Below are positions 37,588 to 47,068 of a stretch of DNA of 64,000 bases, one piece after another. The stretch comes from Acinetobacter defluvii. Lineage in GTDB: Bacteria; Pseudomonadota; Gammaproteobacteria; Pseudomonadales; Moraxellaceae. Location of the stretch: NCBI RefSeq assembly GCF_001704615.3, contig NZ_CP029397.2:2170001-2234000 (forward strand). The letters are read 5' to 3'. The notes under the pieces were generated by a model. That model had not been told where the DNA came from. It ran no database searches and saw only the letters and a list, made by a program, of their open reading frames with translations. The position numbers and the translations under genes were made by a program. The first letter of the stretch is position 1, and each line of letters opens with the position of its first letter.

Positions 37588-39432
37588 TTATTGTTTACGC
37601 AAATATTGACTGACTTTTTGCGCTTGTTGCGGATCAGACCACCAATAATCTAAACCGAGCGATAGTTTTGGTTTTACATGGGGTTGCTTATACATATTCC
37701 AGTAGGCATACCAGTTTTTATCATTGCCATAGGTCAAAATATGATAATAACCTGAACGCAATAAGCGATCTAAGACTTTGGTACGCAGAATCAACTGTTC
37801 ACGATTTGGCGCTCGAATCACTTGTTGCACAGCATCGTCAATCACAGGGTTTTTAATACCTGCATAGTTATAATTTCCAACCTCATCTGCCGCTTTACTG
37901 CTCCACATTTGCGCCTGTTCATTGCCAGGTGTTAATGACTGTGGCATAACATTGGTAGTCATCTGGAAGTCAGAACGGCGCATTCGTTCAATATATTGGG
38001 GAACATCGACTTGGCGAACTGAAACCTGAATGCCTAGCTTTTTAAGATTGCGTACAAACGGCATTAAACTGCGCTGTAAACCTTCTTGGTGAATTATAAA
38101 TTCAATTCGAATCGGCTGTCCTTGTTTGTCGACCAACACCGTATCTTTATAGCGATAGCCAGCCTTGAGCAATAATGATCGCGCCATCAATAAGTTAGTG
38201 CGGTTAAAACCACTCCCGTCCGATTGAGGGTATTTCCAATCTGCCAAAACACCTTGACGTTGTAATGGATGCAAACGAGATAAATAAGGTTGTAGGAGTT
38301 TTAACTCTGGTTGACTTGGTTTGCCTTTGGCTTCTAATTCGCTGTTTTGAAAATAACTGGTCAAACGAATATATTGCCCATAAAACAAAGCCTTATTTAA
38401 CCATTCAAAATCATAAGCATAACTTAAGGCTTGACGAAAATAGATATCATTAAATGGTGCTTTACGGGTATTAAATACAAAGCTTTGCGTAGGGGCTGGA
38501 TTTTGGGTTTTAGAAATATATTTCGTGACCATACCCACTTTTAAGGCAGGAAAGTTATATTCCGTACTCCATTTTCGAGAAATTTTCTCTTCATGAAAGG
38601 TATATTGTCCCGATTTAAAGCCTTCAAATGCAATATCTAAACTACGATAATAAACAAATTTGATGAGATCAAAATTATAGCGCCCTTTATTCACCGCTAA
38701 GTCTTTGCCCCAATAATTCGGATTACGTTTATAGGAAATACTGCGTCCTGCATCAATACGATCAATCAAATAAGGACCTGAACCCAAAATCAGCTGCATG
38801 GTAATTTTGGCAAAATCTCGATTTTTCCAATCTGCTTTGGAGTAAATAGAAATCGTAGATAAAATCAACGGCATTTCTGAGTTGTTTTCAGACTTAAACG
38901 TTACTTTCACTTGGTATTTTGATAAGACTTCAGTTTTATCCAAGTCGGATAAATACATTTGAAAACCAGGATTGGCTTTAGTCTGAATAGTATCGAAAGT
39001 AAATTTAACATCTTCGGCAGTCACGGGCGTACCGTTACTAAAACGTGCTTTGGGATTTAAATGAAAAATGACAAATTTAGTTTTGTCAGGATCAAAGGTC
39101 ACTTTTTCAGCCAATAAAGGATACATGACACTGGGCTCATCGAGTGATGAACTCATTAGGCTATCAAATAAAAAATTAGTCCCGTCAGCACTACTACCTT
39201 TACCATTGAATCCATTCAAATTGTCAAAAGTACCATTACTCGCTTGACTGATCCAACCGCCTTTTGGTGCATTTGGGTTAGCATAAGGCATGACTTGAGC
39301 ATTTGCGTATTTTGCTGTGGTATGGATCGCAATATATGGCGTGGTCTGAACAACCGCCCAGACTTGGCTTGCCATGGCAGATAGCACACACATCACCCCA
39401 ATTTTTTTTGCATACGCAAAGCTCAATTGCAT
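37588..39432 (-). CDS. yejA: Peptide ABC transporter substrate-binding protein YejA
   Basis: 614 residues, an SBP_bac_5 (DppA/OppA-class) periplasmic binding protein. A signal peptide ends near SQVWA. Typical segments are YANPNAPKGG, FDSLMSSSLDEP, HLNPKARFSNGTPVTAEDVKFTF, SGPY and YKRNPNYWG. It captures peptides for YejBEF. It is first in the minus-strand yejABEF operon, 57 nt ahead of yejB and about 45 nt after mltD, so read-through from mltD is possible. Confidence 0.94.
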   Translation of the reverse strand: MQLSFAYAKKIGVMCVLSAMASQVWAVVQTTPYIAIHTTAKYANAQVMPYANPNAPKGGWISQASNGTFDNLNGFNGKGSSADGTNFLFDSLMSSSLDEPSVMYPLLAEKVTFDPDKTKFVIFHLNPKARFSNGTPVTAEDVKFTFDTIQTKANPGFQMYLSDLDKTEVLSKYQVKVTFKSENNSEMPLILSTISIYSKADWKNRDFAKITMQLILGSGPYLIDRIDAGRSISYKRNPNYWGKDLAVNKGRYNFDLIKFVYYRSLDIAFEGFKSGQYTFHEEKISRKWSTEYNFPALKVGMVTKYISKTQNPAPTQSFVFNTRKAPFNDIYFRQALSYAYDFEWLNKALFYGQYIRLTSYFQNSELEAKGKPSQPELKLLQPYLSRLHPLQRQGVLADWKYPQSDGSGFNRTNLLMARSLLLKAGYRYKDTVLVDKQGQPIRIEFIIHQEGLQRSLMPFVRNLKKLGIQVSVRQVDVPQYIERMRRSDFQMTTNVMPQSLTPGNEQAQMWSSKAADEVGNYNYAGIKNPVIDDAVQQVIRAPNREQLILRTKVLDRLLRSGYYHILTYGNDKNWYAYWNMYKQPHVKPKLSLGLDYWWSDPQQAQKVSQYLRKQ

Positions 39433-39476
39433 ATTGAGTCTATCCTTTTACTTATTACTTAATTTTCAGTCAACAA

Positions 39477-42400
39477 CTATAGGTTTGGAACTTTGATCAC
39501 TTCCCCAATACGCAATTGTGTAGAAGGTTTCATGTCGTTCATTTCAGCAAGCTCGTTGCTGGCAATGCCATATTTACTGGCTAAACGAATCAGGGAATCA
39601 CCACTTTTGACTTTATATTCTGTAACAGTTTTTGGAATACGAATAGTTTGACCCCGCTGTAAACCTGCACGAACATTTAAGTTATTAAGATCCGCCAATT
39701 CTTTTACCGAAATACCCGTACGACTCGCAATTACGTTTAAAGACTCACCAGATTTTACTGTATAGGCTTCAGTATCTTGTGTAGAGCGTGTTGATTTGGT
39801 CGTTACATTCTCTGTTTCTTTAGATACTGTACCTTTACTGGGTAATTCCCCATCAATTTTTAAACGCTGCCCTGCACGTAATTTGGCATTTTTAGTCAGA
39901 CCATTCAACTCAGTTAAAAAAGCCACTTGTAAATGGTATTTCTTAGCAACTGAAGCAATGGTATCACCTGCTTTGACTACATGAATATCCTTATCAGTAG
40001 CACGATTCGTGCTTACCACGTCTTCTGCTTCAGCTGATTTGCTCGATACAGGCTCACCTGACAATTTTAATTTTTGCCCAACAAATAAACCTGCATTGTT
40101 GCTCATACCATTTAAATCAGCGACTTGACTCACCGATAAATTATATTTGCTTGCAACACTGGTTAGACTATCACCTGATTGCACCGTATAAGTATCTGGT
40201 ACCGTCGTTCCCGCAGGAATTTTTAAGGTTTGTCCAACCAATAAACCTTTAGAGGTGGATAAATTATTTAACTCCGCCAATTCTGACAAACTCATTTTTG
40301 ACTGAACCGCAATACTTGACAAAGTATCGCCACTTTTCACACGATAGTTTTCAGTCTTATAGTTTGTTTCAGCTTTAACATTTTTAAACCTAGTCTGATC
40401 TACAACTTTAGACTCAATTTTTTCAACATTTTGCTCCACTTCTTGAACGGGTACATTGATTTTTTGCCCCACGAAAAGATTGCCCACTTCTAGACCCGGT
40501 GTTAAATCCACCAACTCTTGTATAGAAAGCGCATAACGATCAGCGATAGCTTTTAGATATTCACCACGTTTTACCACATAAGGCTTGGTTTTAATTTTTG
40601 CTTCAGGTTTGTTGTCGGCACGCCCGACAGTTTTATGCTCTGCATTGTCTTTTAAATGCAGCTTTTGTCCCACAAATAAATTACTGCTGGTGGTTAGATT
40701 GTTATAACTTGCCAACTGCGACACGGATAAATTAAATTGATTCGCTACACCTGTGAGACTGTCATTTGGTTGAACCGTATAAGTTGCAGGTGTACTGTCT
40801 ACTTTCTTGGTCGAAGTTTCTACTTGTTGCGGTTTGGCATCATATAAATATAAGGTTGCGCCCACAAACAGAGTTCCATTTGGGTCAACTTGGTTCCATT
40901 TTGCAATGTCACGCCAATTTACCCCATTTTTCATGGCAATAATCGCTAAAGTATCTCCCGGTAGCACTGTATAAGTACTGCGTTTGCCTTTAGGCGGTAC
41001 CACGACGACTTCACTTTCTGTCTTTTCAAACTTTTTATCTTGGTTAAGTTTGACTTCTTCCGCAGTAACCGCACTTGGCTCAGCCAATCCTTTTGGATAA
41101 GCAAAGCCAACTGTATTTTCCCGACCTTGTTGTTCTGCCACAGACTGACTGGTTTGGATTGCGGTCAACTTAATTTTGCCATCATAAGGATCCACAATTT
41201 CGGTACCTTGTGGCGCAATGGCTTTAATCTCTTTCACCACTTCATCTTTTTCAGCTTGTGTAGCTTGTGGTTCTATTACCTGTTTTACAGTTAATTTTTC
41301 ATCTTCAGCTTTGACTGCTGCCATGATTTGCTCACGCTCACGCGCAGACAACGGTGGCTCTACAGTCACTGGTTTTACATTGCTGGCTTGCGTCACAGCG
41401 ACTGGAATACGTGGCGCACTCGGAATCGTCGCATTTGAAGCAAAAGCAGCTAAAGCAGATGAACCTTGCGGTGTGGTTTTAATAGTAGTCGTTGCTGGGC
41501 TAACAGGCGTCACAGGGTTAGGCGCTGTAGTATTTGCAGTAAGAACAGGTGGATTAGTTCTATTAGGAGTAATCGGTGTACCAGTATTGGCTGGGACATA
41601 GGTCGGTGCAGGTACATAAGCAGGCGCAGTACTGGCTAAATAACCACTATTTGGCTGTAAGGCTTTTAATTTTGCATCAATATTAGGATTTAAATCCGCA
41701 GGAATTAAGATTTTCATCGGGCTAGACACGTCAATGACTTCACCACGATGTCCTGGGTTCAGTGCATATAATTCCGCACGACTAAGACCTGTCGTTGCTG
41801 CGATTTGATTAAGTTGAATGCCTGCAGGGACAGATACTTCTCTAAAGTGCGGACGATTCGCAATAGGTGGTAGTGTCACGCCATATTTTGAAGGATTTTT
41901 AATAATTTGAGCCACTGCTAAGAAACGTGGCACATAGTTCATAGTTTCTTGTGGTAAACGTAATGACCAATAATCGGTAGGTAAACCTACTGCCTGATTA
42001 CGGTTAATCGCTTGTTGAATACGTCCCGGACCTGCGTTATATGCCGCAAGTGCCAATTCCCAAGAACCAAACTGATTATATAAGCTCCCTAAAAACTCAT
42101 AGGCTGCACGCGTCGACTCCACCACATCACGACGACCATCGTATAAACCTGTTTGTCTTAAACCGTAAATTTTCCCTGTACTTGGGATAAACTGCCACAT
42201 CCCTGCTGCGGCTGCGCTACTGGTTGCCGCAGGGTCATAAGAACTTTCAATAATCGGTAAAAGTGCCAACTCCGTAGGTAAACCACGACGTTCAGCCTCT
42301 TTAACTGTATGGTACAGATAACGAGAGGCACGTGCACTCAAACGATCAATATAAGGTTGACGTGCGGCAAACCAACTACGCTGTGCGTCAATACGTGGAT

Positions 42401-42704
42401 CCCAACGGTCTTCATTCATTTTAAAACCAACGGACATGCGCTTCCACACATCACCATGTTTTAAAATCAGTAAACGATCACCTTCTACCGCACGCATATC
42501 AGTTGCAGATAATAAATCTTCTAAAGAGTCTAAACTGCTTGCATCCAACATACCTGATTGCTTGGTGGTCTGTGGTTTGGTCACAGTTTGTGAAGAGGAA
42601 CACCCTGTCATTAACCCAATGGCAGCAAGTGCTGATGTCATGAATGATAATTTAAATAAAGCAGAAGAATTAGGCTGCCACGCAATTGTGGTTGGTTTAG
42701 ACAT
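39477..42704 (-). CDS. mltD: Lytic murein transglycosylase D with eight or more LysM repeats
   Basis: 1075 residues, more than twice E. coli MltD (452). A lipoprotein signal has Cys35 after LMTG. The SLT catalytic domain (about 120-290) has Glu153 in IIESSYDP, then AAAGMWQFIPSTGKIYGL and LALAAYNAGPGRI. A degenerate LysM-like segment (about 300-345) precedes a Pro/Thr-rich linker and eight canonical LysM modules of the [YV]xVxxGDxLxxIA...LxVGQxLxI type to the C-terminus. It cleaves peptidoglycan glycans to 1,6-anhydro products; LysM units bind GlcNAc chains. It is divergent from rnhA-dnaQ, a neighbourhood also seen in E. coli. Confidence 0.95.
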   Translation of the reverse strand: MSKPTTIAWQPNSSALFKLSFMTSALAAIGLMTGCSSSQTVTKPQTTKQSGMLDASSLDSLEDLLSATDMRAVEGDRLLILKHGDVWKRMSVGFKMNEDRWDPRIDAQRSWFAARQPYIDRLSARASRYLYHTVKEAERRGLPTELALLPIIESSYDPAATSSAAAAGMWQFIPSTGKIYGLRQTGLYDGRRDVVESTRAAYEFLGSLYNQFGSWELALAAYNAGPGRIQQAINRNQAVGLPTDYWSLRLPQETMNYVPRFLAVAQIIKNPSKYGVTLPPIANRPHFREVSVPAGIQLNQIAATTGLSRAELYALNPGHRGEVIDVSSPMKILIPADLNPNIDAKLKALQPNSGYLASTAPAYVPAPTYVPANTGTPITPNRTNPPVLTANTTAPNPVTPVSPATTTIKTTPQGSSALAAFASNATIPSAPRIPVAVTQASNVKPVTVEPPLSAREREQIMAAVKAEDEKLTVKQVIEPQATQAEKDEVVKEIKAIAPQGTEIVDPYDGKIKLTAIQTSQSVAEQQGRENTVGFAYPKGLAEPSAVTAEEVKLNQDKKFEKTESEVVVVPPKGKRSTYTVLPGDTLAIIAMKNGVNWRDIAKWNQVDPNGTLFVGATLYLYDAKPQQVETSTKKVDSTPATYTVQPNDSLTGVANQFNLSVSQLASYNNLTTSSNLFVGQKLHLKDNAEHKTVGRADNKPEAKIKTKPYVVKRGEYLKAIADRYALSIQELVDLTPGLEVGNLFVGQKINVPVQEVEQNVEKIESKVVDQTRFKNVKAETNYKTENYRVKSGDTLSSIAVQSKMSLSELAELNNLSTSKGLLVGQTLKIPAGTTVPDTYTVQSGDSLTSVASKYNLSVSQVADLNGMSNNAGLFVGQKLKLSGEPVSSKSAEAEDVVSTNRATDKDIHVVKAGDTIASVAKKYHLQVAFLTELNGLTKNAKLRAGQRLKIDGELPSKGTVSKETENVTTKSTRSTQDTEAYTVKSGESLNVIASRTGISVKELADLNNLNVRAGLQRGQTIRIPKTVTEYKVKSGDSLIRLASKYGIASNELAEMNDMKPSTQLRIGEVIKVPNL

Positions 42705-42922
42705 ACAGGGTTCCGAACATCAATATAGTAAATTATTTTATCCATGCCATTTTAGTAGAGCATCTCACTCATACAAGGCACTTATTGCAAGCAAATTGCT
42801 TACAAATGTTACAAAAAATTAAAAAAATCGCAGTTCTTGCCGTTGAAAAGCATGATTTGCGTATACAATAAATTCTTCGCTCGTTATGTTCAACACTAAA
42901 TTCAAATTCATTGGTTATCATT

Positions 42923-44392
42923 ATGTCTCAAACGATCACACTTTATGTAGATGGTGCATGCAAAGGCAACCCCGGGCTCGGTGGTTGGGGAGCATATGTG
43001 ATTACAGCAACAGAGGAACACAAACTCTGTGGCGGTGAGCTTGAAACAACCAATAATCGTATGGAACTTTCGGCTGCGATTCAAGGCATTGCATTTTGCC
43101 CTAAAGATGCAAAACTCGTGCTTTGGACAGACTCTAACTATGTCAAACGTGGCATCACTGAATGGATCGAGAATTGGAAAAAGAAAAACTGGAAAGATGT
43201 AAAAAATCCAGACCTCTGGAAACAACTCGATGCAACCTGCAAAGGTCGTGATATTGAATGGAATTGGATCAAAGGTCACGCTGGACATGCAGGCAATGAA
43301 ATGGCAGATCAACTCGCCAACTTAGGTGCAGCAAATACCGCTAAAGGCATCCAAGAACCACAAATTACCACGATTCCCAAAACAGTAACGCAGGCGAGTG
43401 AGATCATGAACGAAGATAAAAAAAAAGTTGAAACTGATTGGCTTTTAGATGATCCCTTTGGTTTGGATGTAATGGAAAATGATAGCTCTGATGAGTTTGA
43501 AAATGATATGCAACTCGAAAATACTTTGGGTAGTGAAATTGATGCAACCAGTCAAACTGCTAGCCAAGTTATTCATAATGATGCAACAGATGAAAATGAA
43601 GTGTCGAATCAAATCAGTGAAAATAGTGTAATTGAAAATGCTACTTCAACATCCCATCCGCATATTGTAATCACCCCAAAAAAGCTTGATCTTCAGGGTC
43701 CAAGACAACTCATTTTAGATACAGAAACCACAGGTTTTTATTTCCAAGACAGTGATCGTATTATTGAGATCGGTGCCATTGAGATGATCAATCGCAAACT
43801 AACAGGCAGTTCGATTCACATTTATATTAACCCTGAAAAACCTGTTGGCGACTCTGAAGCCATTCACGGCATCACTGATGAATTTCTAAAAGATAAACCT
43901 AAATACGATGAGATTGCCCAAGTGCTCTTTGACTATTTAAAAGGCAGTGAAATCATTGCGCATAATGCTAGCTTCGATATGAACTTCTTGGATATGGAGT
44001 TCAAACGCAGTGGTTTTGTGGCGTTATCTGAGGTGTGTACTGTTACCGACACCTTAGCGATGGCAAAAAGTAAACATCCAGGACAGAAAAATTCATTAGA
44101 TGCGTTAGTGCGTCGTTATGAAATTCCACAGCGTGATCGTACTTTCCACGGCGCCTTGCTCGATGCGGAAATCTTATCCGATGTTTATCTTGCGATGACC
44201 GGTGGACAAGTTTCTTTTGATATGGATGCCTTATCGAACGCAAACGAGTTTTCGAATTGCTCTCAAAGCCGTCAAACAATTGATCTTGATGCACCTATCA
44301 TTTTAGCTTCTGATGAAGAACTTACAGCACATCAAACATGGATGGATGAGTTTGAAAAGAAAAATGGAGAAGCTTGCATCTTTGCAAAATAG
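42923..44392 (+). CDS. rnhA-dnaQ: Fused RNase HI / DNA polymerase III epsilon proofreading subunit
   Basis: 489 residues from the ATG at 42923; a TTG at 42911 is rejected. Residues 1-145 are a complete RNase HI with Asp10, Glu48, Asp70 and Asp129 and the GHAGHAGNEMAD loop. Residues about 146-258 are an acidic, low-complexity linker. From about 262 a DEDDh exonuclease has DTETTG (Asp266, Glu268), EAIHGIT, AHNASFDMNFL and HGALLDAEIL, as in DnaQ. RNase HI removes RNA from hybrids; epsilon proofreads replication. In E. coli the two are separate divergent neighbours. I recall the fused form in Acinetobacter annotations, so it is probably genus-typical rather than unique. Confidence 0.95.
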   Translation: MSQTITLYVDGACKGNPGLGGWGAYVITATEEHKLCGGELETTNNRMELSAAIQGIAFCPKDAKLVLWTDSNYVKRGITEWIENWKKKNWKDVKNPDLWKQLDATCKGRDIEWNWIKGHAGHAGNEMADQLANLGAANTAKGIQEPQITTIPKTVTQASEIMNEDKKKVETDWLLDDPFGLDVMENDSSDEFENDMQLENTLGSEIDATSQTASQVIHNDATDENEVSNQISENSVIENATSTSHPHIVITPKKLDLQGPRQLILDTETTGFYFQDSDRIIEIGAIEMINRKLTGSSIHIYINPEKPVGDSEAIHGITDEFLKDKPKYDEIAQVLFDYLKGSEIIAHNASFDMNFLDMEFKRSGFVALSEVCTVTDTLAMAKSKHPGQKNSLDALVRRYEIPQRDRTFHGALLDAEILSDVYLAMTGGQVSFDMDALSNANEFSNCSQSRQTIDLDAPIILASDEELTAHQTWMDEFEKKNGEACIFAK

Positions 44393-44620
44393 TTAAATTG
44401 TTTAAAGCAATACTCACTTATCGAGCATTGCAACAGGATGATTTTATTTTTAGTTTTGCATAAATCAGGTTGATTTCTTTTTGTATCGTATAGAAACTAA
44501 CGCGATAGCATACAAATCTATTGTAAATCCTGCGCATTTAGGCGATATTAAAATTTAAAAATTAGTCTTTAAGATAAAGGCTAAAAAACTAAAACATGTA
44601 ATTTTTATCAGGGGGCTTTG

Positions 44621-46264
44621 ATGTCTTATCAAACATCAATTTATTTCGATCCAACGGCTTTATTAATAATAAAAAATGAAGTAGATAACTCGATTCAGCA
44701 AGTTGAGTCTGCGGTCAGCAGTTTGGTGGAAGATCAAACCTTGCCTTTTGGTATCGATGACGCATTGAATCAGTTTGAACAATGTGCACATGTCATTCGT
44801 TTAATTAATATGCCACAACTCGCACAACTCACGGAGTACGCTGCTGAGTTGATGCGTAAGATCATGCAAGACCCACGTAATATCAAAACTTCAGATGTGC
44901 TAGCTTTAAGTGAAGGCACAACCATGTTAAAGCGTTTTGTGGAATTTACCTGTTTGCGTGAAGTTAAGGTTCATCAATTTTTGCTCGACACCTTAAATCG
45001 TTTAGAATTAGCCTTGGGTAAACCTCTCACTCAAGAAGGCGAAAGTATTGTTCCCCTTTTAGACTGTGTTGAGCCAAATTTAGACTTAGCTGCTGCACCT
45101 GAACTAGAAAAATCTATTTATGTACATAAACTTTATAAGCTTTGTTTAAATAATTTGCTGAAACAACAAGAAGCAGCGCTTGATTTTCAAGGTTTAGAAT
45201 TAGTAGGGGCGTATCAATCCCATCTGTCAGAAAATACACCAAGTCATCAATATTGGAAATTAACCGCCAATGCTTTACAAAGTCTGCCTGAGATCATTTT
45301 AAGTGATGCACGTTTACGTACCTTAATTCAAATTGAAACGCATATTGGCGCATTTCTTCAAGACCCACAACAGTTTAAAGTTGATACTCTTGCCGTTGCC
45401 AATGTTCTGAGTTTATGTATTAGCCAAGACAATGATATTGGACAAAATCTACGTGAAAAAATCAATGCGGGCGATGATATTTTAACGGACAATCAATTAC
45501 AGATTTTTAGTCGTCATTTATATGGTCCAGATTTTGAAACGATTCATACTGCGAGCAAACTCATTACTGATGAAATGAGCGAAATTCGCAATGACATTGA
45601 GTATAATTATCAAAATATGTCTGATGAAAAAACTGCCGAGTTAAAACAGAAATTGCTTAACTTAGCCAATATTTTCAAAGTATTAAACTTAAGTGAGGCT
45701 GCAACTGAGCTGACTCAACAAGCAGTATTATTGTCAGATCATAGTTCATTAAATAATGAAAACTATGCACAACAATTGATGAATAGTATTTTATCTGCAA
45801 TGAACTCAATTGGTATTTTAGAACGTAATTACACCTCAAACCGTTTGCAACTACGTGTCAACAATTTGCATATTTCGCTTGATCGCTTAGACGACGCACA
45901 TACGGTATTGCTTAACGAAACCAAAATCCAAATTGATACAACCACTCAAACCTTAGTACAGTACATTGCTGAACAAAACAATGAAAATATTGCCAACATT
46001 CCAGCACAACTTAAAGAAATCAGTGGTGCAATGTTGTTTTTAGGTTCCCCTGAAAGTCAAAAAACATTATTGGATAGCGCAGCTTTTGTCGAAGCAGAGT
46101 TATCAAAAGAAACATTGCTAAATCCGCAACAAGTACAAGCTTTGTTAGAAGTCTTAGCAAGTGCAGATATGATGATTGACAATTTGCAAAATAAACAACC
46201 TGTATTACAGTCCATGTTTGATATAGCATTAACGAGTAGCCAAAACTTACAAGCGACTGCCTAA
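44621..46264 (+). CDS. fimL: FimL-like protein (ChpA N-terminal/Hpt-related)
   Basis: 547 residues, all-helical looking, no signal peptide. Length and the N-terminal layout (helical Hpt-like bundles without a phospho-acceptor His motif) resemble FimL of Pseudomonas, a degenerate relative of the ChpA N-terminus that raises cAMP and promotes twitching through the Pil-Chp pathway. The call rests on overall resemblance, not on a diagnostic motif. GGGGG before the ATG at 44621 fixes the start. The stop overlaps the nudC ATG (TAATG). Confidence 0.6.
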   Translation: MSYQTSIYFDPTALLIIKNEVDNSIQQVESAVSSLVEDQTLPFGIDDALNQFEQCAHVIRLINMPQLAQLTEYAAELMRKIMQDPRNIKTSDVLALSEGTTMLKRFVEFTCLREVKVHQFLLDTLNRLELALGKPLTQEGESIVPLLDCVEPNLDLAAAPELEKSIYVHKLYKLCLNNLLKQQEAALDFQGLELVGAYQSHLSENTPSHQYWKLTANALQSLPEIILSDARLRTLIQIETHIGAFLQDPQQFKVDTLAVANVLSLCISQDNDIGQNLREKINAGDDILTDNQLQIFSRHLYGPDFETIHTASKLITDEMSEIRNDIEYNYQNMSDEKTAELKQKLLNLANIFKVLNLSEAATELTQQAVLLSDHSSLNNENYAQQLMNSILSAMNSIGILERNYTSNRLQLRVNNLHISLDRLDDAHTVLLNETKIQIDTTTQTLVQYIAEQNNENIANIPAQLKEISGAMLFLGSPESQKTLLDSAAFVEAELSKETLLNPQQVQALLEVLASADMMIDNLQNKQPVLQSMFDIALTSSQNLQATA

Positions 46265-47031
46265 TGTCTGACCAAACTACTGACTTATCACTTGCCTATA
46301 TTTTCCATCACCATCAACTTTTGGTCGATGAAAATTTCCAACTGCCCAAGGTTGAACAACTCGCAAGTGATCTAGTCTTTCGCTCGGGAGATCAAATCAT
46401 CGCCCGAGATTTATTTATTGAAGAAGATATTCCTGAAGGTTATCAACTTGTACCTATTCGTCAACTGATTGCCCAGTGGACAAAAATTCAATTTGAACAA
46501 GCCAGTCGTGCTTTACAACTCTTAGAATGGCGCCGTAATCATAAATTTTGTAGCCATTGTGGGCATGAAACTGAAGTCCATCCGCGTGAATATGCAATGG
46601 TTTGCCCTGCTTGTCGTTATCATCAATACCCACGTGTACAACCCTGTATTATTACTGTGATTACACGTGGACAAGATGAGATCTTACTGGCGAAAAATGC
46701 TAAAAACACCAGCAATATGTATGGTTTAATCGCAGGTTTTGTCGAAGTAGGTGAAACTTTGGAAGAAGCTGTTACGCGTGAAACTTTAGAAGAAGTTGGC
46801 ATTAAAGTTAAAAATATTCAATACTTAGCCAGTCAACCTTGGCCTTTCCCAAGTAATCTGATGTTGGCTTTCAAGGCTGAATATGAATCAGGTGAGATCG
46901 TCTTACAAGAGGAAGAAATCAGTGATGCAAAATTCTTTAAGTTTAATGCCTTACCTGAAATTCCAATTTCAGGCAGTATCGCCCATGCGATGATTGAACA
47001 TGTGATACACAATAAAAAAATGCCTGATTAA
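46264..47031 (+). CDS. nudC: NAD+ diphosphatase / NAD-cap RNA decapping hydrolase
   Basis: 255 residues. A Zn ribbon, CSHCG...CPAC, at about residues 98-119 precedes the Nudix box GFVEVGETLEEAVTRETLEEVG (Glu residues in place), then the NudC signature SQPWPFPSNLML. It hydrolyses NAD(H) and removes NAD caps from RNA. The ATG overlaps the upstream stop by one base, implying translational coupling with the FimL-like gene. The last codons form part of the terminator stem. Confidence 0.96.
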   Translation: MSDQTTDLSLAYIFHHHQLLVDENFQLPKVEQLASDLVFRSGDQIIARDLFIEEDIPEGYQLVPIRQLIAQWTKIQFEQASRALQLLEWRRNHKFCSHCGHETEVHPREYAMVCPACRYHQYPRVQPCIITVITRGQDEILLAKNAKNTSNMYGLIAGFVEVGETLEEAVTRETLEEVGIKVKNIQYLASQPWPFPSNLMLAFKAEYESGEIVLQEEEISDAKFFKFNALPEIPISGSIAHAMIEHVIHNKKMPD

Positions 47032-47045
47032 TTCAGGCATTTTTT
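47015..47045. terminator. Terminator overlapping the nudC 3' end
   Basis: AAAAAATGCCTGA (47015-47027) and TCAGGCATTTTTT (47033-47045) form a 13-bp stem with a 5-nt loop. The nudC stop codon is inside the structure. It can serve the convergent esterase gene as well. Confidence 0.9.
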
Positions 47046-47068
47046 ATACGATTATTCAAATGGTAAAT

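Noticed and set aside
41218..41601. 127-codon plus-strand frame opposite mltD
   Set aside because: It is antisense to the Pro/Thr-rich linker and LysM-coding region of mltD; low-complexity codon bias produces long open frames there.
42908..43312. 134-codon Cys-rich minus-strand frame opposite rnhA-dnaQ
   Set aside because: It is fully antisense to the conserved RNase HI domain; its composition follows from the coding strand.
44400..44620. Possible tRNA or structured RNA between dnaQ and fimL
   Set aside because: Only short inverted words (GCAAT with ATTGC) are visible; no cloverleaf or terminator.
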